In this document: piece by piece, positions 9,053-18,566 of the stretch
Position numbering within the stretch: position 1 is the first letter of the stretch
How the letters are laid out: each line of letters starts with the position of its first letter
NCBI RefSeq assembly: GCF_000498535.1
Contig: NZ_AVGG01000019.1
Location: forward strand, 1 to 64,000
Length of the DNA: 64,000 bases
Direction of reading: 5' to 3'
Source: Flavobacterium limnosediminis JC2902
Lineage (GTDB): Bacteria; Bacteroidota; Bacteroidia; Flavobacteriales; Flavobacteriaceae
The notes under the pieces: model-generated
Database searches by the model: none
Told to the model about the DNA's origin: nothing
The model's input: the letters and a program-made list of their open reading frames with translations, nothing else
Translations under genes and position numbers: made by a program

Positions 9053-11272
9053 ATGATAGAGATCGATTTAGAAGCCGAGAACAAAGCGATTGCGAAAGAA
9101 TATAAAGAACTCCTCCGCATCAGCTATCAGACCCTTTCCGAAGAAGACAAAAAACTGATTCGGAAAGCGTTCGACGTGGCTGTGGATGCACATAAAGACC
9201 AACGCCGTAAATCAGGGGAAGCCTATATTTTCCATCCGATAGCCGTAGCTAAAATTGTAGCTTCCGAAATCGGTTTGGGAGCAACTTCCATAGCTGCAGC
9301 ACTGATGCATGATGTGGTTGAAGATACAGATATTACCGTGGAAGACATCGAAAAGATGTTCAACCCGAAGATTGCACGAATCGTAGACGGTTTAACCAAA
9401 ATCGCCAAGGTAAAAACCGATCAGGAAATCTCGATGCAGGCGGAAAACTTCCGTAAAATGTTGTTGACGCTGAATGATGATGTCCGTGTAATTCTCATCA
9501 AAATCGCCGATCGTCTGCACAACATGCAAACCATGGAAAGCATGGTGGATTACAAACAGGCCAAAATCGCATCGGAAACCTTATACATTTATGCTCCCCT
9601 CGCCCATCGATTGGGACTTTACAACATCAAAACCCAACTGGAGGATTTAGGTTTAAAATATACCGAACCGGCTGTTTACAACGATATTGTAAGCAAAATG
9701 AAAGAGAGCAAAGAAGAACAGCAGGCCTATATAAAATCTATAGCTGATGTTCTTAAAGGTTCTCTGGACGAGGAAAGTATCGAATATACGATGAAGGGCC
9801 GACCGAAATCCGTGTATTCCATCCGACGCAAAATGTTGGCACAAAACGTTACGTTTGACGAAGTGTATGACAAATTTGCCCTGCGAATCATTTACAAATC
9901 AAATCCGCACGACGAAAAATTCCTTGCCTGGAAGATTTATTCGATAGTAACCGATCATTACCGTCCGAGTCCGAGCCGTTTGCGGGATTGGATTTCTTCT
10001 CCGAAATCAACAGGATACGAAGCCCTGCACATTACCGTCATGGGTCCGAAAGGCCGTTGGGTGGAAATTCAGGTGCGAAGCGAACGCATGGATGAGATCG
10101 CCGAAAAAGGATACGCGGCACACTATAAATACAAACAAGGCGCTTCTGAAGAAAACAGTTTGGACGTTTGGTTGAATCAGCTGAAAGAAGCATTGGAAAA
10201 TGCAGAAAGTAATGCGGTTGACTTTGTCGAGGATTTCAAACTGAATCTATATGCTAAAGAAATCTACGTCTTTACTCCAAAAGGAGAAATCAAATCGTTG
10301 CCAAAAGGCGCCACTTCTTTGGATTTCGCGTTCAGCATTCACTCGGAAATCGGGGTAAAAACTAGAGGAACGAGGGTTAACGGAAAACTGGTTCCGCTAA
10401 ATCATGTTTTAAACAGTGGGGATCAGGTGGAAATCATCACCTCACCCAATCAGAAACCAACAGCGAACTGGTTGGATTATGTAACCACATCACGGGCTAA
10501 AAACAAAATCAGAAACGTTCTCAACGAGAGTACCAAAAGAATTGCAGAAGACGGAAAAGAAATCCTTACCCGGAAATTGCGTCATCTTAAGGTTACGCTT
10601 AACGAGCAGACCGTGAACGAACTGGTAAACTTTTTCAAACTGCAAACCAGTCTGGATTTGTTCTATCGCGCGGGACTTGGCACTATCGACAACCAGCAGT
10701 TAAAAGATTATGCCGCTCAGAAAAGCAATACATTGGTTAATTTCTTCAAGAAAACCATCAAGAGATCCCCAACCCACCATGCAGAACACATCCATAAGGA
10801 AGAAATCAGCAAACATTATGATTTATTGGTTTTCGGTGCTGAACAGGACAAACTGGATTACAAGCTTTCCACCTGTTGCAACCCGATTCCCGGAGATGAT
10901 GTTTTCGGATTTGTAACCATTAGTGAAGGTATTAAAGTACACCGAAAAAACTGCCCGAATGCTATCAGTATGCAGTCGAATTTCGCCTATCGCATCATTC
11001 AGGCAAAATGGATAGACTCCTCTCAGGAAGAATTCAAGGCCTCACTAAAAATCACTGGTATGGACACTATCGGATTAACGAATGAACTGACGAAAGTGAT
11101 TTCAAACCAAATGAATGTGAACATCCAAAGCATTTCATTGAGCGGTGAAGCGGGCTTATTCAACGGTCAGGTTACGGTTATTGTACAAAACAATATGATT
11201 CTGAAAAAAATGATTGAAAATATCAAGAAAATTGACGGGGTGGATAAAGTAACACGGGTAAACAATATTTAA
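9053..11272 (+). CDS. rel: Bifunctional (p)ppGpp synthetase/hydrolase
   Basis: A 739-residue RelA/SpoT homologue, the usual full length. Domains in order: HD hydrolase with the intact catalytic motif HDVVEDTD (His86-Asp87 region, about 45-200); RelA_SpoT synthetase (about 240-350, with RLRDWISSPKSTGYEALH); TGS (about 400-460, IYVFTPKGEIKSLPKGATSL); a conserved Cys-rich segment (CCNPIPGDDVFGF ... HRKNCPNA, about 615-650); and a C-terminal ACT domain. The intact HD motif means hydrolase activity is expected. The enzyme makes and degrades the stringent-response alarmone in response to starvation. A small exported-protein gene starts 3 bp after the stop, and fur follows. Confidence 0.95.
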   Translation: MIEIDLEAENKAIAKEYKELLRISYQTLSEEDKKLIRKAFDVAVDAHKDQRRKSGEAYIFHPIAVAKIVASEIGLGATSIAAALMHDVVEDTDITVEDIEKMFNPKIARIVDGLTKIAKVKTDQEISMQAENFRKMLLTLNDDVRVILIKIADRLHNMQTMESMVDYKQAKIASETLYIYAPLAHRLGLYNIKTQLEDLGLKYTEPAVYNDIVSKMKESKEEQQAYIKSIADVLKGSLDEESIEYTMKGRPKSVYSIRRKMLAQNVTFDEVYDKFALRIIYKSNPHDEKFLAWKIYSIVTDHYRPSPSRLRDWISSPKSTGYEALHITVMGPKGRWVEIQVRSERMDEIAEKGYAAHYKYKQGASEENSLDVWLNQLKEALENAESNAVDFVEDFKLNLYAKEIYVFTPKGEIKSLPKGATSLDFAFSIHSEIGVKTRGTRVNGKLVPLNHVLNSGDQVEIITSPNQKPTANWLDYVTTSRAKNKIRNVLNESTKRIAEDGKEILTRKLRHLKVTLNEQTVNELVNFFKLQTSLDLFYRAGLGTIDNQQLKDYAAQKSNTLVNFFKKTIKRSPTHHAEHIHKEEISKHYDLLVFGAEQDKLDYKLSTCCNPIPGDDVFGFVTISEGIKVHRKNCPNAISMQSNFAYRIIQAKWIDSSQEEFKASLKITGMDTIGLTNELTKVISNQMNVNIQSISLSGEAGLFNGQVTVIVQNNMILKKMIENIKKIDGVDKVTRVNNI

Positions 11273-11275
11273 TTG

Positions 11276-11983
11276 ATGATCAAACTAGTTGTTTTATTAT
11301 TGGCTGTACTGCTTATGCATTCAATTGCCCCCGCACAAAACCGTAAGGCGCAATACAAATTAGACCCTTACGGACAAAAATTAAGTTCGGATTTTATGGA
11401 TTTGGGTTCAAAATATCCTGATAATGCGATGGCTTTCAGAATAACTCCCGACAGTGGAAGAGTTTATCAGTTCAATGCTCCAAGATATAGCGCCTACAAA
11501 ATTAATTATGCCGATTTCAGAAGAAAAGCAGAAGAACTTTCCGGAAAGACATTCTCGGACTCGACAATTTTCATTATTACTTACAGCTATAAAGATGATG
11601 CTTGTTCGGATTGGTTTTCCAATAAAATGAGCCGCGGATTAATAAACCGCCGAAAAGAGCATTACGATACTCAGAAAAGATTCATCGAAAAAACATATAA
11701 AAATTCGGTCTTTCTGATTTTATTTGAGGAAGATATTATACTTTCAAATAATCCAAAGTCAAAAAGAGAATATTTTTATACCGATAAAGATAATTTTTTC
11801 AGAAAAACCATTTTCACAAACCCAACATTATGCGGTTCGCATGGCATAATAAAACCAGATGGAGTTACATTAATCCATAATGGTGAATATAGAGCCGATT
11901 GGATGGCAAAACATCTTAAACCTGAAATTTGGAATTCATTTTTTGATTCCGAACAAATTAATCTTTCACCTCCCAAAAAATAA
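11276..11983 (+). CDS. Exported protein of unknown function
   Basis: About 235 residues, with a clear signal peptide (MIKLVVLLLAVLLMHSIAPA followed by QN). An in-frame TTG at 11273 would add one residue, but the ATG at 11276 is preferred. The mature part is mixed alpha/beta and contains DDACSDWFSNKM and TLCGSHGII, giving two Cys that could form a periplasmic disulfide. I recognise no family. It starts 3 bp after rel and may be co-transcribed with it, although a strong promoter for fur lies at its 3' end. Confidence 0.75.
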   Translation: MIKLVVLLLAVLLMHSIAPAQNRKAQYKLDPYGQKLSSDFMDLGSKYPDNAMAFRITPDSGRVYQFNAPRYSAYKINYADFRRKAEELSGKTFSDSTIFIITYSYKDDACSDWFSNKMSRGLINRRKEHYDTQKRFIEKTYKNSVFLILFEEDIILSNNPKSKREYFYTDKDNFFRKTIFTNPTLCGSHGIIKPDGVTLIHNGEYRADWMAKHLKPEIWNSFFDSEQINLSPPKK

Positions 11984-11986
11984 CCT

Positions 11987-11994
11987 TATCTTTG
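11987..11994 (+). promoter_or_regulatory. Promoter -7 element (TATCTTTG) of fur
   Basis: An exact TAnnTTTG match lies 23 bp upstream of the fur ATG at 12018, immediately after the stop of the preceding gene. No TTG at the ideal distance. Confidence 0.5.
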
Positions 11995-12017
11995 CCGGTC
12001 TTTCATAGCAAACCTAC

Positions 12018-12458
12018 ATGGAAAATAATAAGAATCAGGAGATTGTAAAATCAGTATTCACGAAATACCTTGAAGAAAAAGGGCACCGTAAAACACCGGA
12101 GCGCTATGCTATCCTTCAGGAAATTTACGAAAGTCAGGATCATTTTGACATTGAATCACTGTACATCAAAATGAAAAACAAAAACTATCGTGTAAGCCGT
12201 GCCACGCTTTACAATACGATAGAGTTGTTACTGGAATGCGGTTTGGTGAGACGTCATCAGTTCGGTCAGAATCAGGCACATTATGAAAAGTCCTATTTCG
12301 ACAAACAACACGATCATATTATTATGAGCGACACCGGCGAAGTAATCGAATTTTGTGATCCGAGAATTCAAACGATAAAACAGACTATCGAAGAAATCTT
12401 CGGCATCAGCATTCACAATCATTCGCTTTATTTTTACGCGACAAAAAAACAGGAATAG
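12018..12458 (+). CDS. fur: Fur-family transcriptional regulator
   Basis: A 146-residue Fur protein. The N-terminal winged helix (about 1-85) contains [15 protein letters not shown] and the recognition-helix segment [19 protein letters not shown]. The dimerisation domain keeps metal-binding residues ([31 protein letters not shown]). The usual structural-zinc CxxC after the HDH motif is absent ([17 protein letters not shown]), as is any C-terminal CxxC, a state I recall from other Flavobacteriia. It is expected to repress iron-uptake genes when Fe(II) is bound. It lies 63 bp upstream of purA. Confidence 0.88.
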   Translation: MENNKNQEIVKSVFTKYLEEKGHRKTPERYAILQEIYESQDHFDIESLYIKMKNKNYRVSRATLYNTIELLLECGLVRRHQFGQNQAHYEKSYFDKQHDHIIMSDTGEVIEFCDPRIQTIKQTIEEIFGISIHNHSLYFYATKKQE

Positions 12459-12521
12459 TGTAAAGACAGCTTTTACAAGCCGTCTCAAAAAATAAACAAC
12501 AACATAATAACAAACAACACA

Positions 12522-13793
12522 ATGACAGTAGATTTACTGCTAGGCTTACAGTGGGGCGACGAAGGCAAAGGAAAAATCGTTGATGTACTTACTTCAAAAT
12601 ACGACATTATTGCTCGTTTTCAGGGCGGACCAAACGCCGGACACACCTTAGAATTTGACGGAATCAAACACGTTTTAAGAACTATTCCATCCGGGATTTT
12701 CCACAAAACGGCAGTTAACATCATCGGAAACGGTGTGGTTATCGATCCGGTGGTTTTCCAGAAAGAATTAGAAGGTCTTGAGAAATTTAACATGGATGTA
12801 AAATCCAAATTACTGATTTCAAGAAAAGCACATTTAATTCTACCGACACACCGTTTATTGGATGCCGCTTCGGAAGCATCTAAAGGAAAAGCGAAAATCG
12901 GTTCCACTTTAAAAGGAATTGGCCCAACCTATATGGACAAAACCGGCAGAAACGGAATCCGTGTGGGTGATATTGAATTAGCCGATTTCAAAGAGCGTTA
13001 CAGATCATTAGCAGACAAACACGAAGCAATGATTGCTTTCTATGATGTTGACATGCAATACAATTTACAGGAAATGGAAGCAGAATTCTTTGAAGCTGTG
13101 GAAGTTTTAAAAACATTACAATTCATTGACAGTGAAGAATATCTGAACAGCGCCATGAAAGCAGGAAAATCTATCCTTGCCGAAGGTGCCCAGGGTTCAT
13201 TATTAGATATCGATTTCGGAACTTATCCGTTCGTTACTTCATCAAACACAACTGCAGCCGGAGCCTGTACCGGTTTAGGAATTGCCCCTAACAAGGTAAA
13301 AGACGTTTTCGGAATTTTCAAGGCATACACAACCCGTGTAGGTAGTGGACCTTTCCCAACAGAATTATTCGACGAAGACGGACAAACCATGGCGAAAGTC
13401 GGAAACGAATTCGGTTCAGTAACAGGACGTGCCCGTCGTTGCGGATGGTTGGACCTTGTTGCGTTAAAATATGCCGTTCAGGTAAACGGAGTTACGCAAT
13501 TGTACATGATGAAAGGCGACGTACTTTCTGGTTTCGACACATTGAAAATTTGTACAGGTTACAAATACAAAGGTGAAGTGATCAATCATTTACCCTACAA
13601 CATTGAAGAGGAAAATGTTACGCCGGTTTTCGTAGAGAAAAAAGGATGGCAAGCCGATTTAACGGGTATGACAAAATACGATGAATTACCAATTGAGTTG
13701 AAAGACTACATCGAATTTATCGAAAAAGAAGTCGAAGTACCTATCAAAGTGATTTCGGTAGGACCGGACAGAACACAGACAATTATGAAATAA
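12522..13793 (+). CDS. purA: Adenylosuccinate synthetase
   Basis: A 423-residue cytoplasmic enzyme that condenses IMP and aspartate with GTP in AMP synthesis. Visible family motifs are the N-terminal GLQWGDEGKGKIVD loop, GGPNAGHT with the catalytic His, the IMP/GTP-binding LKGIGPTYMDKTGRNGIRVGD, GAQGSLLDIDFGTYPFVTSS, and TGRARRCGWLDLVALKYA. Length and ends match the family. It follows fur and is closed by a strong hairpin terminator. Confidence 0.97.
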   Translation: MTVDLLLGLQWGDEGKGKIVDVLTSKYDIIARFQGGPNAGHTLEFDGIKHVLRTIPSGIFHKTAVNIIGNGVVIDPVVFQKELEGLEKFNMDVKSKLLISRKAHLILPTHRLLDAASEASKGKAKIGSTLKGIGPTYMDKTGRNGIRVGDIELADFKERYRSLADKHEAMIAFYDVDMQYNLQEMEAEFFEAVEVLKTLQFIDSEEYLNSAMKAGKSILAEGAQGSLLDIDFGTYPFVTSSNTTAAGACTGLGIAPNKVKDVFGIFKAYTTRVGSGPFPTELFDEDGQTMAKVGNEFGSVTGRARRCGWLDLVALKYAVQVNGVTQLYMMKGDVLSGFDTLKICTGYKYKGEVINHLPYNIEEENVTPVFVEKKGWQADLTGMTKYDELPIELKDYIEFIEKEVEVPIKVISVGPDRTQTIMK

Positions 13794-13795
13794 TA

Positions 13796-13828
13796 TGAAA
13801 ACGCTTTCTTCGGAAGGCGTTTTTTTTA
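13796..13828 (+). terminator. Rho-independent terminator of purA
   Basis: An imperfect hairpin (AACGCTTTC ... GAAGGCGTT) is followed by a run of eight T, directly after the purA stop. Confidence 0.8.
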
Positions 13829-13845
13829 TTAATACGGTTTTCTTT

Positions 13846-13875
13846 CCCCTTTTCCCTTTTCCCTTTTCCCTTTCC
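13846..13875. repeat. Heptanucleotide microsatellite (TTTTCCC)n
   Basis: About four tandem copies of TTTTCCC lie in the gap between the purA terminator and the next gene. This is a slippage-prone simple repeat with no obvious coding role. Confidence 0.8.
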
Positions 13876-13928
13876 TTCACAACAACACAAATAATTCTTA
13901 ATAAAAATCGGCTTTCACAGATTTTACT

Positions 13929-13936
13929 TAAATTTG
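13929..13936 (+). promoter_or_regulatory. Promoter -7 element (TAAATTTG) of the OstA-like gene
   Basis: An exact TAnnTTTG match ends only 17 bp before the TTG start codon at 13953, so the transcript leader would be very short. No -33 TTG was found. Confidence 0.5.
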
Positions 13937-13952
13937 GGCAAAAATTCAGACA

Positions 13953-15605
13953 TTGAAGACCAATTTCCTATACATACTAAGCATTCTTTTCATCGGACTT
14001 ACCTCATTAGCACAGGAAAAGAAAGTCATCAGAATCATTAATTCGGATTTCATCGACATGAACCAGACGGAAATGCCTGGTGCTATCCTGTTTACCGGAA
14101 ATGTTCAGGTGGAACACGACGGGGTACTTATTAATTGCAATAAAGCTTACCATTTCAAAGATGAAAACTACGTAAAAGCCTTTGGTAACGTACGTTTAAA
14201 TCAAGGCGATTCCATTTCGATGACCAGCAAATATGCCGAATACAACGGGAATCAGAAGTTTGCTTTCGCTACCGGTGATGTTGTTTTACAATCACCTGAA
14301 TCAACCTTAACAACAGATACCATTAATTTCGACAGAAGCATTCAACAAGCTTATTACAACACGTACGGAACCATTATCAACAAGGAAAACACACTGCGAA
14401 GTAAATCGGGACGCTATTTCTTAAACGAAAAGAAATACCAGTTTAAAACAGCGGTAACGGTTACCAATCCGGAATGCACCATCAAAACAAACCATCTGGA
14501 TTTCTATGATAACTCGGGACACGCTTATGTTTTCGGACCATCAACCATTACCAGTAAAGAGAACGTAATTTACACGGAAAACGGATTTTACGACACCAAA
14601 AACCATACGTCTAATCTGACCAAAAACTCAACAATCACCTATGAAAACCGGAAAATAAAAGGCGACAAGATCTTTTACGACCGAAAGCGGGAATTTTCCA
14701 CGGCAACCAACAACGTTAAAATTACCGATAGCATCAACCGAATGATTGTTAAAGGACATTACGCCGAGATGTACAAAAACAAGGACTCGATGTTTATTAC
14801 CAGAAAAGCATTGGTTGCTACCTTTGTGGAAAACGATTCGGTATACATTCATGCGAAACGTCTTTTGGTTACCGGAAAACAGGGAGAGCGGATTGTACGC
14901 GGTTTTAACAATGCCCGAATATACAAATCCGACATGAGCGGGAAATGCGATTCGATTCATTCCGACCAGCAGAAAGGATTGACACAACTTATCGGAAGAC
15001 CTGTTTTATGGAGTCAGAAAAGCCAGTTGACAGGCGACATCATGCACCTTATCGGCGACAACAATAGCCAAAAAATGGATTCCCTGAAAGTACTGAGTAA
15101 TGCGCTCATTGTTCAGAAAGACACCATCGGTGGCGGTTACAATCAGGTGAAAGGACAAAACCTGTACGGGAAATTCCGCGACAATAAACTATACGAAGTG
15201 GATATGGTAAAAAATGCCGAAATGGTTTACTATATGTACAACGACAAAAACGAATTGGTAGGTATTGACAAAGGCGTTTGCAGCAGCATTCATCTGGAAC
15301 TGGAAAACAACCAGATACAGACAGTGACCAAATTTGTCAACCCGGAAGGCCAGATTTACCCGGAAAAGGAGTTACCTGAAAACGCCCGGAAACTCAGAGG
15401 ATTCCTTTGGCGTGGCGATGAGGAAATCAAAACCCTGGCCGATATTTTTCCAAAAGAAGAATCCGAATTGGGTGAAAAAATAGCCATTGAAAGCAAAAAA
15501 GAGTTACTGAAAGCCGAAAAACCAATGGAAGTTAAAAAAGAGACTTTGGATTATGGGAAACCGGTAAAAAAAGCGGCTTCTCCACCTAAAAAGAAGAAAA
15601 AGTAG
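13953..15605 (+). CDS. OstA/LptA-like periplasmic LPS-transport protein
   Basis: A 550-residue exported protein. The start is a TTG at 13953 giving (M)KTNFLYILSILFIGLTSLAQ, a clean signal peptide; there is no ATG nearby that keeps it. The N-terminal half has repeated OstA-fold strands typical of LptA/LptD N-terminal domains (GAILFTGNVQVEHDGVLINC, AFGNVRLNQGDSISMTSKYA, ATGDVVLQSPESTL). The tail is Lys/Pro-rich (SPPKKKKK). Family knowledge: such proteins bridge lipopolysaccharide across the periplasm, and Bacteroidota versions are longer than E. coli LptA, as here. A repeat-bearing gap of about 100 bp separates it from the aminotransferase. Confidence 0.82.
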   Translation: MKTNFLYILSILFIGLTSLAQEKKVIRIINSDFIDMNQTEMPGAILFTGNVQVEHDGVLINCNKAYHFKDENYVKAFGNVRLNQGDSISMTSKYAEYNGNQKFAFATGDVVLQSPESTLTTDTINFDRSIQQAYYNTYGTIINKENTLRSKSGRYFLNEKKYQFKTAVTVTNPECTIKTNHLDFYDNSGHAYVFGPSTITSKENVIYTENGFYDTKNHTSNLTKNSTITYENRKIKGDKIFYDRKREFSTATNNVKITDSINRMIVKGHYAEMYKNKDSMFITRKALVATFVENDSVYIHAKRLLVTGKQGERIVRGFNNARIYKSDMSGKCDSIHSDQQKGLTQLIGRPVLWSQKSQLTGDIMHLIGDNNSQKMDSLKVLSNALIVQKDTIGGGYNQVKGQNLYGKFRDNKLYEVDMVKNAEMVYYMYNDKNELVGIDKGVCSSIHLELENNQIQTVTKFVNPEGQIYPEKELPENARKLRGFLWRGDEEIKTLADIFPKEESELGEKIAIESKKELLKAEKPMEVKKETLDYGKPVKKAASPPKKKKK

Positions 15606-15608
15606 TTT

Positions 15609-15700
15609 TTAGTCGCAGTCGCAGTTTTCAGTCTCTGTTTGTGGTTACAGCATGAAACTGCAGTTATTAGTTTTTCAAATAACCAAATCCACAAATCCCT
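15609..15700. repeat. Short intergenic repeats (GTCGCA, CAAATAACCAAATCC types)
   Basis: The gap holds AGTCGCAGTCGCAGTTTTCAG (two GTCGCA units) and CAAATAACCAAATCCACAAA. The first type recurs inverted at 23173 and as the 13-bp array at 31608. The second recurs inverted near 29580 as TTTGGTTATTTG. No gene or promoter is evident. Confidence 0.55.
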
Positions 15701-15706
15701 TTAATA

Positions 15707-16903
15707 ATGCTTAAAGATTTTCACAAATACCAAGCCCAAACTTCCCCATATCCGTTGGGAATGGAAGTTTCGCACGCAAAAGGTTCTTATATATACGACA
15801 CGAACGGAAAAGCCTATTTGGACTTCGTAGCCGGCGTTTCTGCCTGTACGCTCGGTCATCAGCATCCGCGTGTCAGAGAAGCTATTGTAAATCAATTGGA
15901 CAAATACGCGCATGTAATGGTATATGGCGAATACGCACAAGATCCTGCGGTGGAATTGTGTAAACTTTTAGCCGAAAACACGCCTGCTCCCCTGGACAAA
16001 GTATACCTGGTAAATTCAGGCACGGAAGCCACAGAAGGCGCTTTAAAACTCGCCCGCCGTGTAACCGGAAGAAGTCAGCTTATCTCATGCCATAACGCGT
16101 ACCATGGAAACACTATGGGCTCGATGAGTGTGATGGGTTTTGAAGAACGCAAACAAATCTTTCGTCCGTTAATTCCCGATGTGGATTTCATCACCTTCAA
16201 CAACGAAGAAGATTTACTGAAAATCACCGAAAAAACAGCCGGAATCATTCTGGAAACCATTCAGGGTGGTGCCGGATTTATTCAACCTCATAATGATTTC
16301 TTAAAAAAAGTACGCCAACGTTGTGACGAAGTGGGTGCCTTATTAATCTTAGACGAAATCCAGCCCGGATTTGGCCGTACGGGAAAACTGTTCGGATTCC
16401 AGAATTATGATATGGTTCCCGATGTTGTCGTGATGGGTAAAGGAATGGGTGGCGGAATGCCTGTTGGAGCTTTTATGGCTAAAGCAGAATACATGGATTT
16501 ACTGAGTCATGATCCTAAATTGGGACACATTACCACTTTCGGCGGACACCCCGTAATTGCAGCAGCATGTCTTGCAACGTTAAAAGAGCTCCTTGAAACG
16601 GATTTAATGCCTCAGACGTTGGAAAAAGAGCAATTAATTCGTAAATTACTTATACATCCGTTGGTTAAAGAAATTCGAGGTGAGGGTTTGATGCTGGCAG
16701 CAATGACAGAAAGTCCTGAAATAACCAATAAAGTAATCTTCAAATGTCAGGATAAAGGACTGATTTTATTCTGGTTACTGTTTGAAGGGTGCGCCATCCG
16801 TATCACTCCACCCCTAACCCTGTCCAACGAAGAGATCGAAAAAGGTTGTGGCATCATTCTTGAAGCTATGAATGAAGTGATGGAAGAGTTAATGGACAAT
16901 TAA
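15707..16903 (+). CDS. Class III pyridoxal-phosphate aminotransferase
   Basis: A 398-residue aspartate-aminotransferase-superfamily enzyme of the acetylornithine/ornithine subgroup. It has the glycine/threonine phosphate-binding region VNSGTEATEGALKLAR, the cofactor Asp in LILDEIQPGFGRTGKLF, and the Schiff-base Lys in VVMGKGMGGGMPVGAF. In Flavobacteriia this gene usually sits alone next to OstA and TPR genes, as here, rather than in an arginine operon, so the substrate is uncertain. It could be an omega-amino-acid or ornithine-type transaminase. Confidence 0.85.
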   Translation: MLKDFHKYQAQTSPYPLGMEVSHAKGSYIYDTNGKAYLDFVAGVSACTLGHQHPRVREAIVNQLDKYAHVMVYGEYAQDPAVELCKLLAENTPAPLDKVYLVNSGTEATEGALKLARRVTGRSQLISCHNAYHGNTMGSMSVMGFEERKQIFRPLIPDVDFITFNNEEDLLKITEKTAGIILETIQGGAGFIQPHNDFLKKVRQRCDEVGALLILDEIQPGFGRTGKLFGFQNYDMVPDVVVMGKGMGGGMPVGAFMAKAEYMDLLSHDPKLGHITTFGGHPVIAAACLATLKELLETDLMPQTLEKEQLIRKLLIHPLVKEIRGEGLMLAAMTESPEITNKVIFKCQDKGLILFWLLFEGCAIRITPPLTLSNEEIEKGCGIILEAMNEVMEELMDN

Positions 16904-16929
16904 CAATTAGAGGTGTTTTATGAAGAACA

Positions 16930-16950
16930 TCAATTATCAATTATCAATTA
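16930..16950. repeat. AATTATC tandem heptamer
   Basis: Two to three direct copies of ATCAATT in a 150-bp AT-rich gap before the TPR gene. Confidence 0.5.
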
Positions 16951-17054
16951 AAAACAGATTGTTAATAATATTGTTTACAACATAAAGACGTTCATCACTA
17001 AAAGGCCCGAAACCTTTACTAATTTTAATAAGGATAATTTTAAACAAGTTGAGT

Positions 17055-18458
17055 ATGTATTTGAGTAACGAGGAAGAGGAAAACAGTTTATCCTTATCAA
17101 AGTTTGAATCTATGTTGAAAACCAACAAGGTATTCTTCTTTGACTCGGAAGAGTTTGAAGACATTATTCTTCATTATCTCGACACGGGCAGAATAAACTT
17201 AGCCAAAAAGGCTTTAAAATTAGGCTTAGAACAACACCCCAAATCAACCGGTTTGAAGTTGGTTCAAGTAGAAATGTTGGTGTTTGAGGACAAACTTGAC
17301 ATAGCAGAAAGAATGCTGAACGAGTTATACGCCATTGAACCTACCAACGAAGAAATTTACATTCAGAAGGCGAACATTCACTCCAAAAGGGATGAACATG
17401 AAAAAGCCGTTGAATTACTGAAATATGCCCTGAAATATACCGATGATTATGCCGATGTGTATTCCTTAATCGGGATGGAATATTTGTTCATGGACGAATT
17501 GGAACTGGCAAAAGAGAACTTTATCAAATGTCTTGATGAAGACCTGGAAGACCATTCCGCCTTATACAACGTGGTGTATTGTTTTGATTTCTTAGATCAG
17601 AACAACGAAGCGATTTTATTCCTGAACAGTTTCATCGACAGAAACCCCTATAGTGAAGTGGCCTGGCATCAGCTAGGACGCCAATATTACACGATAAAAG
17701 ATTACAATCAGGCTGTTCGTGCTTTCGATTATGCCACACTGATTGACGAGCATTTTTTAGGCGCTTATCTTGAAAAAGCAAAAGCTTTGGAGAAACTAAA
17801 AAAATATCAGGAAGCAATTGACTGTTATACCGTTACAATGGAATTGGACGATGCCACATCGTTTGCCCTGTTACGTGTGGGAAAATGCCATGAGAAATTA
17901 GGCAATACCGAACTAGCGTTACAGTTCTATCTGAAAACCGTTCACGAAGACCCGTTGCTGGATAAGGCATGGATTGCAATCACGGATTTTTACATCCGTC
18001 AGAAAAATTTCCAGAAAGCCTTATATTATGCCAACAAAGCTTTGGGAATCGACAACGAAAATAAATTGTATTGGAAACGTTATGCGGTAATCAACAAAGC
18101 GCTGAACTTTTTTGAAGAAGCCGAATACGGTTTCAGAAAAGCGGTGGAATACGGTGATTATGAGTTAGACACCTGGTTGTTCTGGGTGGATATTTTACAG
18201 TTCTTAGGTGAATTTGAAAGCGCAGTGCAAACACTATTACAGGCAGCAGAATATTTTCCGGAAGAATACCAAGTGGAATACCGTTTGGCCGGTTTGTATT
18301 TTATGCTTCAGGACGATACCAAAGGAAAATTCCACCTTGCCAACGGTTTGCGCCAGAATTTTGAAAACAGAACCTTATTAGAAGAATTATTCCCGGTAAT
18401 CTGGACCCGAAAAATTGTTCAGAATGCTATCGATAAACATAAAAAAGCAGACGAATAG
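17055..18458 (+). CDS. Tetratricopeptide-repeat protein
   Basis: 467 residues from the ATG at 17055 (a TTG two codons earlier is in frame but weaker). Most of the chain is a run of about ten TPR-like 34-residue helical hairpins, e.g. EIYIQKANIHSKRDEHEKAV, WHQLGRQYYTIKDYNQAVRA and AWIAITDFYIRQKNFQKALY. There is no signal peptide or membrane segment, so it is probably a cytoplasmic scaffold for protein-protein contacts. A perfect-stem terminator follows, separating it from aroE. Confidence 0.85.
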   Translation: MYLSNEEEENSLSLSKFESMLKTNKVFFFDSEEFEDIILHYLDTGRINLAKKALKLGLEQHPKSTGLKLVQVEMLVFEDKLDIAERMLNELYAIEPTNEEIYIQKANIHSKRDEHEKAVELLKYALKYTDDYADVYSLIGMEYLFMDELELAKENFIKCLDEDLEDHSALYNVVYCFDFLDQNNEAILFLNSFIDRNPYSEVAWHQLGRQYYTIKDYNQAVRAFDYATLIDEHFLGAYLEKAKALEKLKKYQEAIDCYTVTMELDDATSFALLRVGKCHEKLGNTELALQFYLKTVHEDPLLDKAWIAITDFYIRQKNFQKALYYANKALGIDNENKLYWKRYAVINKALNFFEEAEYGFRKAVEYGDYELDTWLFWVDILQFLGEFESAVQTLLQAAEYFPEEYQVEYRLAGLYFMLQDDTKGKFHLANGLRQNFENRTLLEELFPVIWTRKIVQNAIDKHKKADE

Positions 18459-18489
18459 TAAACCAAATACCACAATTTACCATTAACTT

Positions 18490-18525
18490 TACGGTCAGTT
18501 AGCTTCTAACTGACCGTATTTTTTT
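18490..18525 (+). terminator. Perfect-stem rho-independent terminator
   Basis: The 13-bp perfect stem TACGGTCAGTTAG/CTAACTGACCGTA with a 3-base loop is followed by seven T. It closes the TPR gene. Confidence 0.92.
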
Positions 18526-18566
18526 ATGCAATACAAAAAAGGCTCAGTGTTTTACACCAATAAGAA

